From positions 3,280,501 to 3,344,500 of the forward strand of contig NZ_CP129382.1 of the NCBI RefSeq assembly GCF_030435705.1: a stretch of 64,000 nucleotides of DNA, written 5' to 3'. The notes beneath the pieces were generated by a model. It did not search any database, had not been told where the DNA came from, and saw nothing but the letters and a program-made list of their open reading frames with translations. The position numbers and the translations under genes are program-made. This stretch comes from Rhizobium sp. SSA_523. Its GTDB lineage: Bacteria > Pseudomonadota > Alphaproteobacteria > Rhizobiales > Rhizobiaceae. Shown piece after piece: positions 58,582 through 64,000 of the stretch (the stretch's first letter is position 1; every line of letters starts with the position of its first letter).

Positions 58582-59310
58582 ATGATGACAGACAGACTGG
58601 CGCTCGCCGCCGCAAAGACGACAGAAATGGCTGCGGGGGCAGAGATCATCGTCAATGGCATGACGGCGGTCTGCGACCCGCGCGGCGCGCTCTACCTGCC
58701 GGCACAGGATTGCCTTGTGGTCTCCGACCTGCATCTGGAAAAAGGTGCGGCCTTCGCGCGGCGCGGCATGATGTTGCCGCCTTATGATACGCTTGCGACG
58801 CTCAATCTGCTCTCCGCCGTCATTCTCCGCTACGATCCGCGGCTGGTGATTTCGCTGGGCGATAATTTTCACGACCGGCGGGGCTCCGCCCTGCTGCCGG
58901 AGATCTTCCGCGACCAGATCCGCGCGCTGTCCCGCGGGCGAGACTGGATCTGGATCAATGGCAATCACGATCCCGACGGAACGGTCGACCTGCCGGGCCG
59001 CTCGGCGGATGAGTTCGTGCTGGATGGCCTGGTCTTCCGTCATGAACCGAGCCTCAGAACCGGTCGGGGAGAGGTCGCCGGTCACCTGCACCCGTCCGCC
59101 ACTGTCTGCCGGCGCGGCAAATATGTCCGCCGCCCCTGCTTTGCCACGGATGGCGCCCGCCTTGTCATGCCCGCTTTCGGCGTCCTGTCCGGCGGTCTCG
59201 ATCTGAAGCACAAGGCCATGCAGGGCCTGTTCAACCGGCCGGACCTGATCGCGCATCTGCTTGGCCGTGACCGTATCTATTCGGTCCGCTTCACGAGCCT
59301 GATCGGCTGA
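58582..59310 (+). CDS. pdeM: ligase-associated metallophosphoesterase
   Basis: 242 aa calcineurin-type phosphoesterase: SDLHLEKGAAFARRG, LISLGDNFHDRRG-type motif (VISLGDNFHDR), WINGNHDPDG, and HEPSLRTGRGEVAGHLHP with metal-binding residues. ATGs 58582 and 58585 are both plausible starts. The usual companions, an ATP-dependent DNA ligase and a nuclease of the same set, are not in this window. Confidence 0.9.
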   Translation: MMTDRLALAAAKTTEMAAGAEIIVNGMTAVCDPRGALYLPAQDCLVVSDLHLEKGAAFARRGMMLPPYDTLATLNLLSAVILRYDPRLVISLGDNFHDRRGSALLPEIFRDQIRALSRGRDWIWINGNHDPDGTVDLPGRSADEFVLDGLVFRHEPSLRTGRGEVAGHLHPSATVCRRGKYVRRPCFATDGARLVMPAFGVLSGGLDLKHKAMQGLFNRPDLIAHLLGRDRIYSVRFTSLIG

Positions 59311-59311
59311 A

Positions 59312-59328
59312 CCGGGCCCTGAGCCCGG
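59312..59328 (+). terminator. short stem-loop after pdeM
   Basis: CCGGGC / GCCCGG with a 5-nt loop, directly after the pdeM stop; no T-tract. Confidence 0.4.
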
Positions 59329-59450
59329 CTACTAACGGACCACCTGGACCCGGCCACTAACGGACCCCTGCGCCCGTCTACTGAACGGACCCCTGCACCC
59401 GGCAACTAACCCGCAACCGGACCCCGCAACTGAACCCGGAAACTCAACCG
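59324..59450. repeat. 24-25 bp degenerate minisatellite
   Basis: Units start at 59324, 59349, 59373, 59398 and, degenerate, 59422; consensus CCCGGCNACTAACGGACCCCTG. It lies between the convergent pdeM and phosphatase genes. Confidence 0.85.
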
Positions 59451-59494
59451 CGGCACCTGGATCGAGCAACTGAGCCGGGCCTGATGGTAGATGC

Positions 59495-60856
59495 CTAATG
59501 GTAGAGCTGGGGGGCGATGGCGGTTGGATCGAGCGTCGCCCGGGCGATGGTCATGAAACGCTCGAGAGGGCAGGCGCCGTCCTGGCTTTCGGCTTCGCAG
59601 CCTGTGATGTCGATCCGGGCCATCAGCGGCGGATGCGCCCGGTCGAGCACGCTCGCCTCCCGGATCTGGTCGAGCGTCGGCGCGATGAAGCCGAGCCGGA
59701 CATAGGCCTTGCCCTTTTCGTTGTGAAGGCGCTCGAAAGTCAGCGCGCCGGTGGGTGGCGTCTCGTCGTCCAGATAGGGCGGGATATGCCAGTGGAGGCC
59801 AAGCATGGTAGCCACCTCCGCCTGTTGCGTGTCACTGGCCATGAACAGGGCAAAGTGGGCCTTGCCGGGCCCATTCTCTGCTGGGACCGGGTCATCACTG
59901 CCCTTGGTGGATCGAGCTCCGTCCTTGGCCGCCCCCGCTTCGGTGGCGGCGCCGGCCGGCTCGGCTGCAAGCGAGAGCAGGATCTGATTGAGGAAATTGG
60001 ACGCGTCGCGCCGGGCGAGATAGGGCACGCGATTGCCGATGTCATATTTGATCTGCCGCAGGGCCGAGAGGCGGATAATGTCCTCGGCGCCCTTCACCGT
60101 ACCGAACGCCACCTGGTCCAAGGGAAAGCCATTGGCATATTGCAGCAGAAACACCTGAACCAGCGTTCCCGCTTCATCAATGGGTCCCTTGACCGAGACT
60201 TCGGCCGGATGGTCGGCATCGGCGGGCTGCACCTTGATCTTCCAGGGCCGGTTGGTCATAGAGCAGGGGCTGTCCTTCCCCTCGCAGCCGAGCATGGCCT
60301 CCAGTTCCCGCATCAGCGGCGCCGCCTTCGCCTGCAGGGCGTCGAAACCGCCGCCGGCAGCCGCCAGGATCGCGGCTTTGGCGGTATCCGGATCAATGGC
60401 GCCGAGAGCGACATCGGAGGCGGCATAGAGTGGATCCACCGCCGTGACCTGGTTGTGACCCACCGACAGGCCGCAGCCGGGAAACATGCTCTCCAAGAGC
60501 ACGTTGCCGGTATCGATCGTGCGCCGGACAGCGCCATTGGCCCAACCGAAGACAGTGCCGGGAGCTGGGCAGCCGCTGGCGGGAACCAGACCTTCCTCCC
60601 GCAGCATGGTGACTTCGAACTCGGCAAGGCGTCGCGCCGCCGCGGCACCATGGGCGGTCAGCATGCCGTCGGCGACATCCCATTTCGGCCAGGCCGTCTG
60701 CGGATAGGCTTCGAGCTTCTTGCTGTTGGTCTGTGGCCGCACGCCGTGCCGCATGATGGCGATGTGCTTGTCGACGATGAGCCCGTCATTGGCGGGCGCG
60801 ACAGCGGATGCGGCAAGGAGGAAAAGCCCGGTGAGGGAGAAAAGCGGTTTCGACAT
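59495..60856 (-). CDS. histidine acid phosphatase / phytase-like
   Basis: 453 aa with signal peptide (MSKPLFSLTGLFLLAASAVA). The phosphate-binding RHGxRxP motif appears as IMRHGVRPQTN. The second signature, normally HDTN with the proton-donor Asp, reads FMASDTQQAE: the Asp is kept but the His is replaced by Ser. Cysteines at CSMTNRP and GCPAPGT suggest disulfides. Periplasmic phosphomonoesterase is expected. ATG 60856 is chosen over the long open upstream frame, which is repetitive. Confidence 0.85.
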   Translation of the reverse strand: MSKPLFSLTGLFLLAASAVAPANDGLIVDKHIAIMRHGVRPQTNSKKLEAYPQTAWPKWDVADGMLTAHGAAAARRLAEFEVTMLREEGLVPASGCPAPGTVFGWANGAVRRTIDTGNVLLESMFPGCGLSVGHNQVTAVDPLYAASDVALGAIDPDTAKAAILAAAGGGFDALQAKAAPLMRELEAMLGCEGKDSPCSMTNRPWKIKVQPADADHPAEVSVKGPIDEAGTLVQVFLLQYANGFPLDQVAFGTVKGAEDIIRLSALRQIKYDIGNRVPYLARRDASNFLNQILLSLAAEPAGAATEAGAAKDGARSTKGSDDPVPAENGPGKAHFALFMASDTQQAEVATMLGLHWHIPPYLDDETPPTGALTFERLHNEKGKAYVRLGFIAPTLDQIREASVLDRAHPPLMARIDITGCEAESQDGACPLERFMTIARATLDPTAIAPQLYH

Positions 60857-61193
60857 GGTAGGTTCGGCTCGGCGGAGAAAGGGCTTTGGGGTGAAAGATG
60901 GCAAGCAATATGATACTGAATGCAGGAACAGGGCAGACGCATCCCGAGAGAGATGCCAAGCGACCGTCCAAAGCGGCGGGCTTGCGCGAAAACTAGCGCC
61001 CTCCCATGACAGGCATGAGACGGTGCGAGGAGTGCCGGGCGATTTTCGCAATTGTCGCAACGATCCGGACCGCACACTCGTCTGGATGGGCACGCTGATC
61101 CGGACTGGAACGCTTCTCTGGACGGGTGCGCTTTTCGGAATGGGGGCGTTTTCTTGACTGGCGCGGTCCATGCGACGCGCGCAGCCTTGTTGC
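60857..61193. other. spacer upstream of the phosphatase
   Basis: 337 bp between TIGR02186 (stop 61194) and the phosphatase start, both minus. It carries an 18-bp degenerate repeat (61071-61145). One CTGTCAT half-site (minus, 61006-61012) without an 11-bp partner; no other signal. Confidence 0.6.
61071..61145. repeat. 18-bp degenerate tandem repeat, four units
   Basis: Units at 61071, 61091, 61109 and 61127 with the core CGCTNNTCTGGANNGGG; read in the minus frame they give RSVPVRISVPIQTS-like repeats but lie upstream of the chosen start. Confidence 0.7.
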
Positions 61194-62009
61194 CTAACCC
61201 TTGCGGAAGACGATGCTGGCGCCCCAGCCGGTCATGACGGCAATGAGAACGCAGAACAGGCCATATGCCACCGGTTTTTCCCTGGCCGCATCGGTAATGG
61301 CTTGTTCCAGGCCGGTCTTGACCACCCGCAGCGGCAGATCCTTCTGCATGATCAACTCGCCGCTCTTGAACAGGTAGGCATGGACGAGGTGAACGCCGTC
61401 CGGCACATTGGCGGGCAGTTTCACCGTTGCCCTGAACAGGCTCGGGCTGACGAAGCGGACGCCGGCCGGATCGCGCTGGTAGAGGCCGTTGGAGAGCTTG
61501 AGCCGGCGATAGGCCTCGCGGAAGGAGGCGACATTCAAAGCATCGCCGACGTAATCGACGGGCGACAGGTCCAGGTGATCGATGCCGACGCCGATCCGGT
61601 TCAGCAGCGCCTCGCCCTGAATATCCTCCAGGATGCGCGTGCTCGCGACCGAATAGGATTCCGGCACGCCGTCGAAGGTGACCGATGCGGTGTTCATCCA
61701 GATGCCGAAAACCCGTTCCTTGCGGCGCACGGTGGCCGAATCCCGCGGACCTTCGAGCGTCACGACGACATCATATTGGCCGATGGCCAAAAAGAGCTCA
61801 TCGGCATTGGTCAAGGCGCCGAAGACGGTGAGGTCGGCTCCGCGAAAATCCGAGGTAATGGCGATTTCGCTGGTCGATGTGCCGATTTCCAGTCCCTCGC
61901 GCACGGTCGGCACGTCCGGATTGAGCAATTGGCCGGCCGCGGGCAGGCTGCTGGCGAGGAGCGTGCCCGTCAGCCAGGCGATCATCAGGCAGGCGAGGCG
62001 GTGTCTCAT
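61194..62009 (-). CDS. TIGR02186 family membrane-anchored protein
   Basis: 271 aa. Signal peptide (ACLMIAWLTGTLLASSLPAA), periplasmic beta-rich body (VREGLEIGTSTSEIAITSDF, VVVTLEGPRDSATVRRK) and a C-terminal membrane helix (VAYGLFCVLIAVMTGW) ending FRKG. TIGR02186 proteins are routinely encoded with TauE/SafE permeases. It overlaps the upstream tauE-like gene by 4 bp. Confidence 0.88.
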   Translation of the reverse strand: MRHRLACLMIAWLTGTLLASSLPAAGQLLNPDVPTVREGLEIGTSTSEIAITSDFRGADLTVFGALTNADELFLAIGQYDVVVTLEGPRDSATVRRKERVFGIWMNTASVTFDGVPESYSVASTRILEDIQGEALLNRIGVGIDHLDLSPVDYVGDALNVASFREAYRRLKLSNGLYQRDPAGVRFVSPSLFRATVKLPANVPDGVHLVHAYLFKSGELIMQKDLPLRVVKTGLEQAITDAAREKPVAYGLFCVLIAVMTGWGASIVFRKG

Positions 62010-62935
62010 CGCGGCGCGAACCCCCCGATCGACAGCGAATAAATGTCGGCCGGTGCCAGGACCAGGTCGACGGCAAGGCGCAGGCCGACGGCGAGGACCA
62101 GCAGGCCCAGCAGTGCCCGCAATTGCTCGCCGCGCAGTTTCTGGCCGACGCGCACGCCGTATTGGGCGCCGATGACGCCGGCTACCATCAGGATCGTGGC
62201 CAGCACGATATCGACGGAATAGTTGGTCGCCGCCTGCACCATGGTCGTATAGGCGGTGACGAAGATGATCTGGAACAGCGATGTGCCGACAACCACATTC
62301 GTGGGAATGCGCAAAAGATAGATCATGGCCGGCACCATGATGAAGCCGCCGCCGACGCCCATCACCGAGGTCAGGATGCCGATGCCGAAGCCGAGCGCCA
62401 CCACCGGTATGGCGGAGAGATAGATCCTCGATTTCTTGAAGCGCATCTTGAGCGGCAGGCGATGCACCCAATTGTGCTGGCCGGGCCGCTTCAGGGGGAG
62501 GGGCTGGTTGCGGGCCGCCCGCCGCATGGCGCGGACGCTTTCGGCCAGCATCAGGCTGCCGATCGTGCCGAGGAAGGCGACGTAGAGCAGCGAGATGATC
62601 AGGTCGAGCTGGCCGAGCCGTCTGAGCCAGGAAAAGATCCAGACGCCAAGCGTCGCACCCGCCAGACCGCCGATCAGCAGCACGCTGCCGAGCTTCATGT
62701 CCAGCGTGCCGCGCCGGAAATGGCTGATCGCGCCGGACACGGAGGAGGCCACCACCTGGTTGGCACCGGTCGCAACGGCGACCACCGGCGGAATATTGTA
62801 GAAGATGAGAAGCGGCGTGATGAGGAAACCGCCCCCCACACCGAACATGCCGGACAGGAACCCGACGGCTGCGCCCATGCCGAGAATGATGAATATGTTC
62901 ACCGATAGCTCTGCAATCGGCAGATAGACAGTCAC
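62006..62935 (-). CDS. TauE/SafE sulfite-exporter family permease
   Basis: 309 aa from GTG 62935, with GAGG upstream. Eight or nine hydrophobic segments in two repeats, each with the glycine motif: GFLSGMFGVGGGFLITPLL and ILTSVMGVGGGFIMVPAM. The family exports sulfite, sulfoacetate or related anions. ATGA overlap with the TIGR02186 gene shows coupling. Confidence 0.9.
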   Translation of the reverse strand: MTVYLPIAELSVNIFIILGMGAAVGFLSGMFGVGGGFLITPLLIFYNIPPVVAVATGANQVVASSVSGAISHFRRGTLDMKLGSVLLIGGLAGATLGVWIFSWLRRLGQLDLIISLLYVAFLGTIGSLMLAESVRAMRRAARNQPLPLKRPGQHNWVHRLPLKMRFKKSRIYLSAIPVVALGFGIGILTSVMGVGGGFIMVPAMIYLLRIPTNVVVGTSLFQIIFVTAYTTMVQAATNYSVDIVLATILMVAGVIGAQYGVRVGQKLRGEQLRALLGLLVLAVGLRLAVDLVLAPADIYSLSIGGFAPR

Positions 62936-63246
62936 GGGCGCCTCACGATCAGCAGGAGCTTTGCCGTCAGCACACTGCAAGAGGCGCAGAGAGCCTGTGC
63001 GGCACATGAAATCGGTCTGCGGCCTGGATCATGAGGCGACGGCAAGGAACCGCGCGATGATCCGGCTTTTCGTCCTGGCGCGTCGGACCCGCACGGCAAA
63101 ATTGCCGGCAGACGGGATTATCCGTTTCTTCCCAACGCTCCAGGGCTTGCGAAGAGCCGTGGCCGAGACCTTTGTCATGCGATGCACAGCCTCCGACGTC
63201 AACGCTAAAAAGCGGCGTCGCCGAGGGGTTTTTACGCTTCTCCGGG
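62936..63246. other. spacer between podJ and tauE-like gene
   Basis: 311 bp; both flanking genes are minus-strand. A short stem (CGGC-GTC-GCCG) with TTTTT on the minus strand, 63210-63224, may end podJ. The tauE promoter should lie nearer 62950-63000. No ORF is convincing. Confidence 0.5.
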
Positions 63247-64000
63247 TCAGGCGCCCTTGGTCTCGTTGCCTTCAAGCAATTTGCGCACCATCGGCTCGGT
63301 AATCGTGCCGTCTTCCGGCAGGCCGTTCTTCTTCTGGAAGGCCTTGATGGCGGCAACCGTCTTCTTGCCCATCCGCCCGTCCGGCTGGCCGGCATCATAG
63401 CCCTTCTTGTTCAGGATGGCCTGGATGTTGCGGACGGCCTTTTCCATGTCGATGCTGGCGGTCGTCTGTCCCTTGCCCACCCATTCATCCGGCAGATTGA
63501 CGCCATTGGCGCGGTCCTGGAGCGGCTGCGGCTTCCAGGTATCGGCCTTGGCCTTGGCGCTCTGCAACTGCTCGGGCTTCAGGGCATTGGCCACTTCGTC
63601 CCGCTTCTGGGCGGCATCCTTGTCGCCGTTGCGGGCGGCAATGGCGAACCATTTGTACGATTCCTCCAGGTTCTGCGCAGTGCCATTGCCGCGGGCGTAG
63701 AGGATGGCAAGGTTGAACTGGCTGTCGGTAATGCCGTGATCGGCAGCCTTTTCGAACCATTCGACGGCCGATTTGAAATCCGCCGTTCCCGCCGCGCCCG
63801 ACGCGTAAAGCACGGCCAGATTGTGCATGGAGCTGGCATTGCCGGCCCCGGCTGCCTGCCGGTAGAGATCCATGGCCTTGGCAATATCCCGCGCAACGCC
63901 TGTGCCCTTCTCGTAGAGGCTGCCCAGGCGGTATTGCGCCGGCGCAAAACCCTGATCGGCTGCCAGCTGGTACCAGCGGGCCGCTTCCTTGGCATCGGTG
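63247..64000 (-). CDS. podJ: PodJ-like polar protein, C-terminal part
   Basis: Partial at the right edge; ~250 C-terminal residues are visible. Three or more Sel1 repeats (RWYQLAADQGFAPAQYRLG, SMHNLAVLYASGAAG, SQFNLAILYARGNGTAQ) are followed by a peptidoglycan-binding domain (IQAILNKKGYDAGQPDGRMG and IKAFQKKNGLPEDGTI). This Sel1-plus-PG-binding end is the periplasmic part of PodJ, the polar organiser of alphaproteobacteria. Other Sel1/PG-binding proteins are possible because the coiled-coil half is outside the window. Confidence 0.75.
   Translation of the reverse strand, partial: TDAKEAARWYQLAADQGFAPAQYRLGSLYEKGTGVARDIAKAMDLYRQAAGAGNASSMHNLAVLYASGAAGTADFKSAVEWFEKAADHGITDSQFNLAILYARGNGTAQNLEESYKWFAIAARNGDKDAAQKRDEVANALKPEQLQSAKAKADTWKPQPLQDRANGVNLPDEWVGKGQTTASIDMEKAVRNIQAILNKKGYDAGQPDGRMGKKTVAAIKAFQKKNGLPEDGTITEPMVRKLLEGNETKGA

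Noticed and set aside
61006..61012. CTGTCAT (minus strand) upstream of the phosphatase
   Set aside because: A second CAT-type half-site is 9 bp away, not 11, so it does not fit PhoB phasing.

Overview
This window looks like ordinary chromosome of a GC-rich alphaproteobacterium of the order Hyphomicrobiales (Rhizobiales), most likely family Rhizobiaceae (Rhizobium/Agrobacterium-like). The pointers are a GcrA cell-cycle regulator beside a cluster of GANTC (CcrM) sites, a PodJ-like C-terminus, a SAM-II riboswitch before metZ, a double-length dCTP deaminase, ppk2, and rhizobial-style pho/pst and ugp loci. I see no insertion sequence, prophage, integrase, CRISPR array or rRNA operon. There are two tRNA genes (Thr-CGT, Gly-CCC).

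Layout. 1-5 kb: a partial Sel1-type gene, then pyrC, a membrane diguanylate cyclase, pyrE and a fructokinase. 5-12 kb: a dicarboxylate/amino-acid symporter facing pgi, a lipoprotein-like alpha/beta hydrolase, a fadD-type ligase with a palindromic operator candidate, and a PRC-barrel protein. 12-16.4 kb: a GNAT-like protein facing an acyl carrier protein / AMP-ligase / NadE-like operon, the least explained gene set here. 16.6-22.1 kb: a ugpBAEC-type ABC importer with a TIM-barrel isomerase as fifth gene. 22.4-25 kb: tRNA-Thr, an unknown membrane-anchored protein, ppk2. 25.2-33 kb: phoR-pstSCAB-phoU-phoB with two Pho boxes. 33-41.5 kb: gcrA, argD-argF, hslO, apaG, metZ with its riboswitch, dcd, tRNA-Gly. 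41.8-49 kb: chemoreceptor, family-2 glycosyltransferase, orphan periplasmic binding protein, S24-type repressor, NarL-type regulator. 49-64 kb: DUF952-pyrD, a small membrane ORF, MATE exporter, CAP lipoprotein operon, methyltransferase, tandem YitT proteins, the Lhr-like helicase-pdeM repair pair, a histidine phosphatase, TIGR02186-TauE/SafE, and the 3' end of podJ.

Two themes stand out. Phosphate economy is dense: PhoR/PhoB, Pst, PhoU, polyphosphate kinase 2, a glycerol-3-phosphate-type importer and a phytase-like phosphatase. At least nine spacers carry short tandem arrays with unrelated units (6, 8, 9, 12, 13, ~14, 18, 24-25 and 25 bp), often at gene 3' ends. The best regulatory signals read directly from sequence are the SAM-II riboswitch with its terminator/antiterminator, the two Pho boxes, and the GANTC cluster plus CtrA-like site upstream of gcrA. 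The best candidate for an undescribed system is the ACP/ligase/NadE-like operon with an 8-bp x7 repeat upstream of it. Every family assignment is from reading the sequence; no database was searched.
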